Shown here: positions 31,445 through 41,974 of the stretch, one piece after another
How positions within the stretch are numbered: position 1 is the stretch's first letter
Layout of the letters: each line of letters starts with the position of its first letter
Source: Desulfothermus okinawensis JCM 13304
GTDB taxonomy: Bacteria; Desulfobacterota; Desulfovibrionia; Desulfovibrionales; Desulfothermaceae
Length of the DNA: 57,402 nucleotides
Direction: 5' to 3'
Assembly: GCA_001311565.1 (NCBI GenBank)
Contig: BBBM01000018.1
Coordinates: forward strand, 1-57,402
The notes under the pieces: model-generated
Database searches by the model: none
Told to the model about the DNA's origin: nothing
Seen by the model: only the letters and a program-made list of their open reading frames with translations
Position numbers and translations under genes: made by a program

Positions 31445-32573
31445 TTAGATCAATTCCAGGGCCTTTTCTGGTAGTATGCAAGCATCTTCCATTTCAAAGG
31501 CCATTGCAACAGGTCCACAGGTAAGCTTTCCTTTGACCATATTCAGTCCCTTACAGATAGCTGGGTTTTCAAGGCAGGCCTTTTTTTACTCCTTTATTTG
31601 CTATTTCCAGACCATATTTTATTGTTGCGTGGTTTAAGGCAAAGGTAGAAGTCCTTGCATAGGCACCAGGCATATTTGCAACGCAGTAGTGAACTATATT
31701 ATCCACCACAAATACAGGATCACTGTGGGTAGTTGGTTTAGAGGTCTCTGCACACCCACCCTGGTCAATTGATACATCAACGATCACTGAACCAGGTTTC
31801 ATGATCTTTAGATGCTCCCTTGTGATCAATTTTGGAGCCTTGGCCCCAGGGATTAGGACTGCACCAACCACCATGTCTGCCTTTTGCAGGGCAACTTCCA
31901 GGTTATGGGCGTTGCTAAATTGGGTAAATACATTTGGAGGAAGGATATTTTCAAGATGTTCCAATGTGTTCACATTTATATCTAAGACCGTAACATTTGC
32001 ACCAAGCCCTGCTGCAGTTTTGGCTGCATTGGTACCTACAGTACCACCACCTATAATAAGCACATTTGCAGGAAATACCCCAGGAACCCCTGTGGTCAGG
32101 ATACCTCTTCCTCCACGAGGTTTTCCCAGAAAATATGCCCCCATAAGTGGTGCCATTCTCCCTGCTACCTCGCTCATGGGTTTTAAAAGGGGGAGAGAAC
32201 CATCTGTCTCCTGGACAGTCTCATAGGCAATTGCAATTATTTCCCTTTCCATGCATGCCTTGGTCAGCTCTTTGTCCGCTGCAAAGTGAAAATATGTATA
32301 TAAAATTTGAGAAGGTCTCATGAGCTCATATTCATCAGGCAAAGGTTCCTTTACCTTGACTATCATCTCAGCTATGTCCCAGACATCTTTTGCAGTTTCC
32401 AAGATCTTTGCACCAACTGCCTGGTATTCCTTATCTTCTATTCCAGATCCCACTCCTGCTCCTTTTTGTATAAAGACTTCATGTCCTGCTTCCACATAGG
32501 CCCTTGCCGCAGCTGGTGTTAAGCCCACCCTGAATTCGTTGTTTTTGATCTCTTTTGGGCAACCTATTCTCAT
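31445..32573 (-). CDS. ald: Alanine dehydrogenase (frameshifted near the C-terminus)
   Basis: The enzyme interconverts alanine and pyruvate plus ammonia with NAD+. The N-terminal MRIGCPKEIKNNEFRVGLTP, the catalytic region VKVKEPLPDEY, the nucleotide fold VLIIGGGTVGTNAAKTAAGLG and VSIDQGGCAETSKPTTHSDP are diagnostic. A T7 at 31580-31586 ends the frame early; repair adds ~45 residues to the TAA at 31445, giving ~375. It is 21 bases downstream of lipA, with GGAGG before its ATG. With the adjacent symporter and Lrp regulator it forms an alanine utilisation unit. Confidence 0.95.
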
Positions 32574-32594
32574 AACCCCTCCTATTTTAGGCTT

Positions 32595-33464
32595 TTATGT
32601 TAATAAATGTCTCATGGGCCTGTATGAACTTCTAACAAACACCCCTGAGACAACCTCCTTAAATCCAATCTTTTTGCCTGTCCTTTCCAGTTCTATAAAT
32701 TCTTGGGGATGGTAATACTTTGATACCTCCACCTGTCTCTTGGTGGGTCTTAAATATTGTCCAATGGTTAAAATATCCACACCTGAGTTTTTCAGGTCAA
32801 AAAAAAGTTTCTACAAGTTCTTCTATGGTTTCACCAAGACCCACCATAATGCCTGATTTTGTTGGAATGTCTGGGGCAATGTCTTTGGCATTTTTTTAGC
32901 AATCCAATTGATCTACCATAATCTGCTCCAGGTCTTACCTTGTTATATAATCTTTTTACTGTTTCCACATTGTGGTTAAAAACATCTGGCTTTGCCTCTA
33001 ATACGGTTTTTAAGGAAGATATGTTTCCCAAAAAATCAGGCACAAGCACCTCCACCCCTACTCCTGGACAATTTTGCTTAATGAGTTTTATTATTTTTGC
33101 AAAATGTGATGCACCCCCATCTTCTAAATCATCTCTGGTAACAGAAGTTATTACCACATATTTCAGAGACATCTTTTCTATAAATTCTAAAATACCATAT
33201 GGTTCATCTTCTCTTAAGGGTACAGGCTTTTTGTGCTCCACAGAACAAAACCTGCAGTTCCTTGTGCAGTATGGTCCCATAATCAAAAAGGTGGCAGTGC
33301 CCTTGGTAAAGCACTCCCACCTGTTGGGACACCTTGCCTCTTCACAAACTGTATTTAAGTGATTTTTCTCTAAAAAGGATTTTGTCCTCCCAAAGCAGGG
33401 AGAGGAGGGGAGCTTTTTTTTTAAGCCACTCTGGCTTTTTCTGATGTGAATTTAAAGGATTCAT
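32595..33464 (-). CDS. lipA: Lipoyl synthase (frameshifted)
   Basis: This radical SAM enzyme inserts two sulfurs into protein-bound octanoyl groups to make lipoyl. The auxiliary cluster motif [12 protein letters not shown] and the radical SAM motif [10 protein letters not shown] are both present, as are [15 protein letters not shown] and FNHNVETV. Shifts lie at T9 (33414-33422), near 32896 (T7) and A8 (32799-32806). The restored start at 33464 ([16 protein letters not shown]) overlaps the lipB end by 44 bases, a normal lipBA arrangement. Length is ~288. Confidence 0.95.
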
Positions 33465-34158
33465 AATTTATATCCTGGGTTGTTAGATATTGTGTTAAAA
33501 CTGGCTTTATATTAAAAACATCTACAAACTTCTCCTTTATAATTTCTTTGGCTTTATTTATATCAATAACTTTTCCTATGATGTTTGAGAAATCAGTTAG
33601 TTCAACTCCCCTGAGTCCACATGGATTTATCCAGGAAAATGGTGTTAAATCCATGGAGACATTCAGGGCAATGCCATGATAGGTGATACCTTTTTTAATT
33701 GATATCCCAATAAATCCGATTTTTTTATCCTTATACCAAACACCCCTATTTATATCCCTTCTAGTAAGGACAATGCCAAATGAGTTTGCTGTTTCTATCA
33801 TCACTTCTTCAAGTAGATATACAAAATCCTTTACACCTATCTTTAGTGATTTTAGGTTAAAAATTGGATATACAACTATCTGACCTGGACCATGATATGT
33901 AATATCTCCACCACGTTCTATTTCATATAGATCTATTCCCTTATTTTTTATAAATTCTTCAGAAATAAGGAAATTAGATCTATTTCCGTTTTTTCCTATG
34001 GTGTAAACAGATTTGTGCTCAAGTATTAATAAGACATCCTCCCTATTTAGTCTATTTGTTTTTTCTGCTACAATGTGCTTTTGAATTTTCCATATTTTCT
34101 CATATCCAACTGGTTCTTTAATAATATAGATTTTACATTCTCTATGTATATGAGACAT
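33421..34158 (-). CDS. lipB: Lipoyl(octanoyl) transferase
   Basis: LipB moves octanoyl from acyl carrier protein to lipoyl domains such as that of GcvH, encoded in the same block. The frame is intact (245 residues). RGGDITYHGPGQIVVYP and GITYHGIALNVSMDLTPF contain the conserved active-site region, and NPCGLRGVELTDF holds the catalytic cysteine. A run of seven A/T at 33720-33726 is in frame here, showing that not every long run is miscounted. It starts 2 bases after gcvPB. Confidence 0.95.
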   Translation of the reverse strand: MSHIHRECKIYIIKEPVGYEKIWKIQKHIVAEKTNRLNREDVLLILEHKSVYTIGKNGNRSNFLISEEFIKNKGIDLYEIERGGDITYHGPGQIVVYPIFNLKSLKIGVKDFVYLLEEVMIETANSFGIVLTRRDINRGVWYKDKKIGFIGISIKKGITYHGIALNVSMDLTPFSWINPCGLRGVELTDFSNIIGKVIDINKAKEIIKEKFVDVFNIKPVLTQYLTTQDINYESFKFTSEKARVA

Positions 34159-34160
34159 TG

Positions 34161-35632
34161 TTAATATCCCTTTAAAATGGGCTTTCTTGCTGCCAGAACT
34201 TCATCTAACCTCTTTACCTTTGTATTTTGTGGTGCTTCTTTTAAAATCTCAGGATTTTGTTCTGCCTCTTTTACTATCTGTTTTATAGCCCAGATAAACC
34301 TGTCAAGGTTTTCCTTTGATTCTGTTTCTGTTGGCTCTATCATTATTGCTCCATGCACAACAAGTGGGAAATATATAGTAGGTGGATGAAATCCATAGTC
34401 AATCAACCTTTTTGCTAGATCCAGTGTAGTTACCTTATACTTTGCTAAATTTTTATCAGTAAAAACACACTCATGCATACATGGTCTATCATAGGGCAAA
34501 TAAAGGGTATCCTTTAGCTGTTCTTTTATGTAGTTTGCATTTAATACAGCAAGTTCACTTACTTTTTTTAAGTAGATTTCCCATTGATAGTATATAACAA
34601 TAGGCCTTTACCATAACAGAAAAATTTCCATAAAAGGAGTGGACCCTTCCAATACTGTCTGGGTGGTCATAAGAGAGTAAATATTTCCCATCTTGCTCTA
34701 TTATCCTTGGTATAGGCAAGAATTCAACTAAATGATCTCTTACACACACAGGACCAGAGCCAGGGCCTCCTCCTCCATGTGGAGCGGAAAAGGTCTTGTG
34801 GAGATTTATATGGAGAACATCAATCCCCGATTTTTTTGAGGTCAACTATCCCCATAATTGCATTCAGGTTCGCGCCATCGCAATATACCAGACCTCCCCT
34901 TTTGTGGATAATATCTGCTATTTCCTTTATATTCTCTTCAAAAAGTCCCAGGGTATTGGGATTGGTTACCATAATCCCTGCAGTATCTTCATCCATGTAT
35001 TTATCAACTTCTTCAACTGATAAGATACCCTGCTCATTAGACTTGATCTTTACAGGTTCATAACCACATATTGCAGAGGATGCTGGATTGGTTCCATGGG
35101 CAGTGTCAGGGATGAGCATCTTTTTCTTTGGTGTGCCGTTTTTTTTTGTGGTACGCATATATAATTCGAACTCCAGTATATTCCCCATGGGCCCCTGCTG
35201 CAGGTTGCAAGGTTACTCCATCCAGTCCTGTTATTTCTTTTAAAAGCTCTTGAAGATGGTACATGAGCTTTAGGGGTCCCTGGGACATATCTTCGGGAAA
35301 TAGAGGATGCACCTTTGAAAATTCATCCATTGATGCTATCTGTTCGTTGATTTTTGGATTGTATTTCATTGTGCACGATCCAAGGGGATATGTCCCTGTG
35401 TCCACTCCAAAATTCCATGTAGATAAGCGCGTATAATGTCTTACCACATCTACTTCACTCAAATCAGGTATATCTAGCTTATCTCTTATAAGTTCCCCGG
35501 GGATGTTACTATCTTCATCAACATCTAAAGCAGGCAGGCTGTAACCTATTCTGCCCTTTTTCCCGGTCTCCCACAGGAGTACCTCTTCCATTAAAAGCCT
35601 GTGGTTCCCTGGGCATTATATTCCTTTAACAT
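34161..35632 (-). CDS. gcvPB: Glycine dehydrogenase (decarboxylating) subunit 2 (frameshifted)
   Basis: This is the PLP-bearing half of the split P-protein, which decarboxylates glycine and passes aminomethyl to lipoyl-GcvH. [36 protein letters not shown] and the PLP-lysine block [17 protein letters not shown] are present. The true N-terminus ([13 protein letters not shown], start 35632) needs one more T near 35593. Other shifts are T9 (35139-35147), T7 (34831-34837) and an extra base near 34580. The start overlaps the gcvPA stop by 7 bases. Repaired length is ~489. Confidence 0.94.
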
Positions 35633-36970
35633 GATGAAACCTCCCTGATTAAGGTGTCCAGATCTTCTTTTGTCTTGGTCTCTGTTACTGCTATTAGATA
35701 TGGTTCATTTAGCTCAGGATAAAATTTTTTTTATGGGCAGGCCTAAAATTATATTTTTTTTCTTTAAGTATGTTGAATATTTTTTTCTCCCTTTCCATTA
35801 AAATCTACCACAAATTCATTAAATGTAGGTGAATTAAATGAAATTTTAAATCCTGCTTCTTTTAGGCCTTTTTTTTAGGTATTCTGTCTTGTGATAGCAC
35901 TGTGAGGCCACTTCTTTTATTCCCTTCTCACCCATAACGGCCATATACATTGCAGCAGTAAGTGCACAAAGTCCCTGGTTGGAACAGATATTTGATGTGG
36001 CCTTTTCACGTCTTATGTGCTGCTCCCTTGTAGATAGGGTCAACACAAAACCCCTTTTACCTTCTCTGTCCTTTGTCATGCCAACGAGTCTGCCAGGTAA
36101 ATTTCTCACATACTTCATTTTTGACGTGAATATTCCAAGGGACGGCCCGCCAAAGGATTGGTTTAGACCAAGGGACTGGCCTTCCCCACAACAAATATCT
36201 GCGTCAAATTCCCCAGGCGGCCTGAACAGGCCATAGGCCAGGGGCTCAGTAAATGAACAGATAAAGAGGGCGTCAAGTTCCTTTGCTTTTTCAGATACAG
36301 ATTTTAGGTCTTCAATGCACCCAAAAAAAGTTTGGGGATTGAACAGCTATTGCACAGATACCCTCTTTTTTTATCCAGGCTGCTTAAATCAGTTCTTCCA
36401 TCTTTTGTATATCCAAGTTCTATAACTTTTATATCCCTTGTCTCAAAATATGTATTTAAGACTTCCCTGTAATGGGGATGGATGGTATTCGATATGGCTA
36501 CTAGATTTTTATTTTTCTTTACCCTTAGTGCCATGAAAATTGCCTCAGCAAGTCCAGTTGCCCCATCATACATGGATGCATTGGATACTTCCATTGAAAG
36601 GAGTTTGCACATAAGGGTCTGATATTCAAAGATTGCCTGAAGTGTCCCCTGGCTTATTTCTGGTTGATAGGGGGTATAGGCAGTAAAAAAATTCCGAGCG
36701 CTGTAAAAGAAATGGTATTACAGATGGTATATAGTGTTCATAGCTCCCGGCTCCAATAAAGGACTTTACCTGCTTTGTGGTCTTTGTCTCTTTAACCAGT
36801 TTATCTATGTGGTCTAATAGCTCTAATTCACTTAAAGGACCAGGGATATCTAATTCTTTATCTCTTTTGCAATTTTCAGGGATAGTAGTAAAAAGTTCCT
36901 CTAATTCCCTTGCAGAGCAAAGGGTTAGCATCTCTTTTATTTCGTCCTGGGTATGTGGCAAATACCTCAT
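35626..36970 (-). CDS. gcvPA: Glycine dehydrogenase (decarboxylating) subunit 1 (frameshifted)
   Basis: This is the other half of the split P-protein. The N-terminus MRYLPHTQDEIKEML, then FIGAGSYEHYIPSVI, YTPYQPEISQGTLQA, NASMYDGATGLAEA and LNQSFGGPSLGIF identify it clearly. Shifts include A7 (36685-36691), T7 (36366-36372), A7 (36325-36331), T8 (35869-35876) and several A/T runs at 35726-35787. Repaired length is ~446. Its start overlaps the gcvH stop by 4 bases, so gcvH-gcvPA-gcvPB are translationally coupled. Confidence 0.94.
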
Positions 36971-37377
36971 TTTTCTTCTTCTCCTTTTAAAAGTTCAAGA
37001 TATGCTTTGTTGTCCATAAGCTCATCTAATTCAGATAGGTTCCTGGGCTTTACGATAGCAAACCATCCCTTATCATAGGGAGATGAATTTACAAGCTCTG
37101 GGCTATCAACAATATTCTGGTTTATCTCTACTATCTTTCCAGATACAGGCATATATACTTCAGATACAGCCTTTACCGATTCCACAGTGGCAAACTGCTC
37201 CTCTTTATTAAATTCTGATCCCACCTCTGGCAGTTCAACAAACACAATGTCTCCAAGTTGATCTTGGGCAAAATCAGTTATTCCAACACGCACCCTGTCC
37301 CCCTCTAATCTTGCCCACTCATGCTCTTTTGTATATTTTAGGTCCTCTGGAATAATTAATTCTTGAATCTCTTTCAT
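36967..37377 (-). CDS. gcvH: Glycine cleavage system H protein
   Basis: GcvH carries the lipoyl arm that shuttles aminomethyl between the P, T and L proteins. The intact 136-residue sequence has KYTKEHEWARLEGDRVRVGI, then the lipoylation lysine in TVESVKAVSEVYMPVSG. The ribosome-binding region AGGAGGTGTC precedes the ATG. It sits 15 bases after gcvT and is the expected client of the adjacent lipB and lipA products. Confidence 0.97.
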   Translation of the reverse strand: MKEIQELIIPEDLKYTKEHEWARLEGDRVRVGITDFAQDQLGDIVFVELPEVGSEFNKEEQFATVESVKAVSEVYMPVSGKIVEINQNIVDSPELVNSSPYDKGWFAIVKPRNLSELDELMDNKAYLELLKGEEEK

Positions 37378-37392
37378 TTGACACCTCCTAAA

Positions 37393-38670
37393 TTATAAAA
37401 AGTTTTTTAAGTTTTTCCTTGCAGTCTTCTCAGGCCTTATATCTTCCACTATTTTTACTGGTAGCTTCCTCTTTTTGTCCTTAAGATACACCCAGGTATC
37501 TAGAGGGAGATGTTTATTAACTTTGACAAAACCACAGCAAAGCCCCCTTGGCTTGAAACCTTCAGGCTTGTCTTTGGAATTAATAGACACCACCTTACCA
37601 TTAACAAGGGATATCCCCATATCAGTGCAACATGTGAGAACTTCACCTATGTCTTCACCACCTTCTGTTACAACCCTGGGATGATCCTCTAGATTGACCT
37701 TTCTTAAATCCTTTCCAAGAAATGGATAGGTATAAACAGAATAGGACGGTAAAAGTTCCTCAAGGGATTTTCTCCCAATAAAATCTTTGGTAAAAGTTTT
37801 TTTTGTATTCTTTCCAGGGAAGGCAAAAATCCCAGGGATTGTTTAAAAAAAGGCCAATTGCCAATATCTTGATGGGATAGGGGTAGCTTTGCACCAGCCC
37901 TGAGTGAATCCCTTGCTGCAAGACCACAGGGGGTAATGTTTAATCCTTTACCTCTACCGATTAGAAGCTCCCATATTTCAACGGTATCTTCAGCCCTGCA
38001 GTAAATCTCAAATCCTATCTCCCCTGTATAGCCTGATCTGGAGAGAAGGATATTTTTGCCATTTATCAGTTGAACCATTCCCACACTGGAGTCCACATCT
38101 TCATCAAAGGACTCAAAAAAATCCCTTAAATGTAAAATAGGGAAAATGGGAAAACACCCTGTCTGGATCCTTTAGACACGAGTACATAATTTTGGGGGCA
38201 GTGGGACCCTGGATGTCCATTTTACCAAGTTTGTCTGTTAAATCTTCTATCTCTACCTCAAATTCTCCTTTATTCTCCTTTAAATGATCTGCAACTATGT
38301 CTCCCATGCTGGCATTTACCACTACAAAATACAATTCATCATTGACCTTATATAAAGTGGCATCGTCTATCACATGGGCCTTTTCTGATAGAAAAACTCC
38401 ATACACTAAATAAGAAGATTTAATGGCTCCATTTTTCACGCACCTGGTTAAGTCCCTGGAAAAACAGAGATTTAATAGTTTTTCAGCATCCTTTCCTTTT
38501 ACAAGGACTCCAGCCATGTGAGAGGTATCAAATATACCACAGGAGGTTAAAACAGATAGGTGCTCTTCTTTTGCAGAACCATACCAAAGGGGCATCTCAT
38601 ATCCCCCAAAAAGGGCAAATAATGCCTTATTCTCCTTGTGCCAATTAAATAGTGGTGTATATTTTTTCAT
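37393..38670 (-). CDS. gcvT: Glycine cleavage system T protein (aminomethyltransferase) (frameshifted)
   Basis: GcvT transfers the methylene group to tetrahydrofolate and frees ammonia. FGGYEMPLWYGSAKEEHLSVL, FDTSHMAGVLVKG, SRSGYTGEIGFEIYC and PCGLAARDSLRAGAKLPL are conserved. With repair of A7 (38117-38123) and further runs near 37800-37850, the protein is ~424 residues, somewhat longer than the usual 360-370. It is the first gene of the leftward block, ~250 bases from the divergent lpdA. ATG 38670 is preferred to a GTG two codons upstream. Confidence 0.93.
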
Positions 38671-38918
38671 GACCACATCCCCATTTATTTTATGGTTTAA
38701 ATAAACACTGTTTTATCCTGTGATAATCTTTTCAAATATCCTAGATTTTGTCAAGAGGTATTTTATTTTTTTTGTAAAAATTTAATAAAAAAAATTTACA
38801 AACACATAAAAAAAATGTAATTTTTTTTTATGAAAAAAATAATTTTTAATTAATTCACGTAGTTAAGTGTCGACAATTTATTTTAACTGGAGTAAATAAA
38901 AAAATAGGAGGTTTTTTT
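38671..38918. promoter_or_regulatory. Divergent regulatory region between gcvT and lpdA
   Basis: This 248-base gap is extremely AT-rich and holds no gene. On the minus strand TTGACA (38754-38749) is a perfect -35 with a weak -10 near 38726-38732, suited to gcvT. Two inverted repeats are present: TTTGTAAA (38771-38778)/TTTACAAA (38795-38802), and CAT-A8-T (38805-38816)/A-T8-ATG (38820-38831) with a 3-base loop. On the plus strand TCGACA (~38871) with GTAAAT 17 bases later may serve lpdA. I see no glycine riboswitch. Confidence 0.5.
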
Positions 38919-40318
38919 ATGAAAAAGGTAATTGTTATAGGTGCAGGGCCTGGGGGATATGTTGCTGCAATCAGGCAGCTCAGATGGGCGCAAAGGTTCT
39001 TTTGGTTGAAAAAGACAAAGTTGGGGGTACGTGTCTAAATTATGGTTGTATCCCAACAAAGGCCATTATCAGTTCTGTGGACCTATTTAATAAGATTAAA
39101 AAAATCACGGGAGTTTGGAATTGAGGTTAAGGATGTTTTTGTTTCAATGGATAGAATAGTTAAGAGAAAGGAAAAAAATTGTAACTAACCTAAGGCGGGG
39201 TGTTGAAGCACTAATAAAAAAAGAACAAAATTGAGATTGTACATGGGGTGGCTGAGCTAAAAGGTCCAGATTCCATCTCAGTTAAGATGCAGGAGGGAGA
39301 AAAATCCTTTCAAGGCGATAGTGTTATATTAGCCTTGGGTCTGTTCCAAGGCCCTTAAGGGGATTGAATTTAATGGGGAGTATATATTATCAAGTGATGA
39401 TTTATTAAGTTTAAATGAAGTTCCAGAGAGTATGGTTATTATAGGAGGTGGGGTGATTGGTTGTGAATTTGCCTATATCCTGGCCTCTTTGGGATGCAGG
39501 GTTTATATTATTGAGGCCTTAGATAGGTTGCTTCCTGTTAAAGGTATTGATCATTTTGCATCTTCTTTAATTTTAAGGGAAATGAAAAAAACTTAAGGTA
39601 TCAATCAGCTTAAATTCTTTAGTTAATGCTGTGGAAAAATTGGATAGCGGAAAATTGAAAGTAAGATATGTAGATAAGAACAAAAAAAAGAGGTAAAAGA
39701 AATCTTGTGTGACAAGGTGGCTGTTTGTATTGGAAGGGCACCAGGGGAGTTTTTTTAATAAATGTCAGGTTGAGTTAACAGAAAATGGATGGATCAAAAC
39801 AGATGAATTTTTCAGGACATCTATTGACAATGTATATGCAATAGGTGATTGCCTTGGTCCCACAAGGCCTATGCTTGCCCATGTTGCCATGCACGAGGCT
39901 ATCTGCTGTATAGAAAATATTTTTGGTGGGAAGAAAAAGATGGACTATGATAGGGTACCAGGCGTTGTTTATACAAATCCAGAGATAGGGTGTGTAGGGA
40001 TAACAGAGGAGATGGCAAAGGAACAGGGATTTGATTTTGATATCTCTCAGGTTATGTTCCGTGCAATTGGAAGGTCTCATACTTCAGGGGAAATCAGTGG
40101 AGATGCCAAGATAGTGTTTGACAAAAAAATCAAGAAAAATTTTAGGAATACACATAATTGGGCCACATGCATCAGAACTAATTGGTGTGGGGTGTGTTTT
40201 ACTGCAAAAAGGGGCTTTGATAGATGATGTTGAAAAGACTATTTTTGCCCATCCCACGCTCTCAGAAATTTTCCATGAGCTTTCCCTAAAGGCTCTGTCA
40301 ATGCCAATACACGGCTAA
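38919..40318 (+). CDS. lpdA: Dihydrolipoyl dehydrogenase (glycine cleavage L protein) (frameshifted)
   Basis: The flavoenzyme reoxidises dihydrolipoyl-GcvH with NAD+. VIVIGAGPGGYVAAIR binds FAD, GGTCLNYGCIPTKA carries the redox disulfide, VIIGGGVIGCEFA is the NAD fold, and the C-terminal AHPTLSEIFHEL contains the catalytic His-Glu pair. TAGGAGG precedes the ATG. At least eight shifts occur (for example a lost G near 38974, then A/T runs near 39099, 39176, 39218, 39591, 39680, 39753 and 40124). Its position opposite gcvT and the repaired ~465 residues support the assignment. Confidence 0.93.
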
Positions 40319-40336
40319 ATAAAGAGGTAATATACT

Positions 40337-41145
40337 GTGGGAGAAAAGAAAAAGACAAGGGACTTTATTTTGGTTGAGGACGGGGTAGAACTATTTTTTG
40401 AGTATATTGATAATAACAGAGGAGATACAATTGTCTTTATAAATGGTCTTTTTCAATGTATTTTTAACTGGTATCCTTTAATAGATCAGTTAGATAATAA
40501 ATCCAACTTACTTTTCTATGACCTACGTGGTCAGGGAAAGAGTAAGATACAGGACCAGACCATTTCCCTGGATAAGCACGTTCTGGATCTATTCCACTTA
40601 ATGAATCATCTTAGATTGGAGAAAATAAGTATAGTAGGTATGAGCCTGGGATCTATTATTGGATCTATGTTTGCAATAAACTATGAAGAGCGTGTCAATA
40701 AACTGGCCCTACTTGGTATATGTGGTGGGGCCAGGATGCAGATGATTTTAGATGATTGGAAAAACACCCTGGAACTACTTGGGGATTTTGCACTTTTTAA
40801 ATTCATAATCCCGTGGATATTTTCATCCACTTTTATAGAACAAAATCAGGATAAGGTGGATTCTATAATAGACGCACTAATTGAAAGAAATAACTGGAAA
40901 ACCTGTTAAAATTAATTGATTCCATATTGCCTTATCCAGATGTTAAAGGGTTAATAAGTGCCATAAATAGACCCTATAAGATTATTGTTGGAGACGAGGA
41001 TGCCCTTGCGAGTAAAAAGTGGATACAGGAAATTTTATCACTTTCACCACTTTGTAACAGGGTAATCTTTATACCAGGTAAGGGACATTCTCTAATTGAA
41101 GAGGCACCAGAAGAGGTGGCAAAAGTTATAACTGATTTTATTTAA
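40337..41145 (+). CDS. Alpha/beta hydrolase (frameshifted)
   Basis: This ~269-residue hydrolase of the single-domain esterase type shows an oxyanion region INGLFQCIFNW, the nucleophile elbow GMSLGS, an acid in GDEDAL and a histidine in GKGHSLIEE. One A is missing in AAAACC near 40899. GTG at 40337, preceded by AGAGGTAA, is the start. The substrate cannot be predicted; it may be co-transcribed with lpdA (18-base gap). Confidence 0.85.
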
Positions 41146-41165
41146 AAGTTTTTGCGAGGAAACAT

Positions 41166-41845
41166 ATGGATCCCCTTGAACTAAAAAAAAATCCCTATTT
41201 TTGAGAAAATGTCTGATGAGTTGCTAATAGATATGTGTTCAAAGATGGCCATGAAGTTAGTAAAAAAAAGACCAGGTACTCTTTTTTTAAAGGAGATATG
41301 GGAGATGCCCTATACATTATAAAAAAAAGGTAAGATTAAGATTTCCATACCAACTGAAGAGGGAGAAGAACTTATAATTTCAATATTTAGTGATGGAGAT
41401 TTTTTTTGGAGAACTATCTCTTCTGGACAAGTCTCCTCGTTCTGCTGACGCTATAGCAATTACAGATACCCAGCTTTTTGTGCTCCACAGGGACACATTT
41501 TATTCTTATCTTTTCAAAAAAACAGAGGCTCTTGAAGCATTATGGCTGCACTATGCGAGAGGCTGAGGAAAACCGATGATTTTCTAACTGATCTTTGTTA
41601 TACTAATTTTCCCAAAAGGCTTGCCAAGACACTTATTGATCTCTCCAATAGATTTGGAAAGAAGAAAGGGGAAAAAAATTATCCTTGACCTTGAACTCAC
41701 CCAGAGGGATCTCGGAGCTATGCTTGGTGTTACCAGGGAGACAGTAAACAGGGAGCTTATGAGATTAAAGGTGCAGGGGATCTTAACAAAAGACAAAAAG
41801 AAAATCGTTATAAATGATCTTTCAAGGTTGCTAAACTTGATTTAA
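41166..41845 (+). CDS. Crp/Fnr family transcriptional regulator (frameshifted)
   Basis: The repaired ~226-residue protein has a cyclic-nucleotide-binding-type sensor domain (FFKGDMGDALYIIKKGKIKIS, DGDFFGELSLLDKSPRSADA) and a C-terminal HTH (LTQRDLGAMLGVTRETVNREL). No N-terminal cysteine cluster for an FeS sensor is visible, so it is closer to Crp than Fnr. Shifts are A9 (41183-41191), A8 (41262-41269), T7 (41282-41288), A8 (41322-41329), T8 (41399-41406), near 41538 and A7 (41672-41678). It lies between an esterase and a PilB-like ATPase. Confidence 0.9.
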
Positions 41846-41974
41846 GGTTTAATTTTAATCATCTTCTTCCTTCTTGGAACATTTCTAAATGTGGTCAAAT
41901 TTTTCAATAGGGTACTTATTATTGTTGGAAACCTTTATATGTTGCACATGAATTTAAAGATGTAGGTTTATATT

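Noticed and set aside
34560-34600. Separate small gene at the C-terminal part of gcvPB
   Set aside because: The fragment joins in frame with flanking GcvPB sequence after removing one A near 34580.
38671-38918. Glycine riboswitch upstream of gcvT
   Set aside because: No conserved glycine aptamer core is seen; the gap is almost purely A/T-rich repeats.
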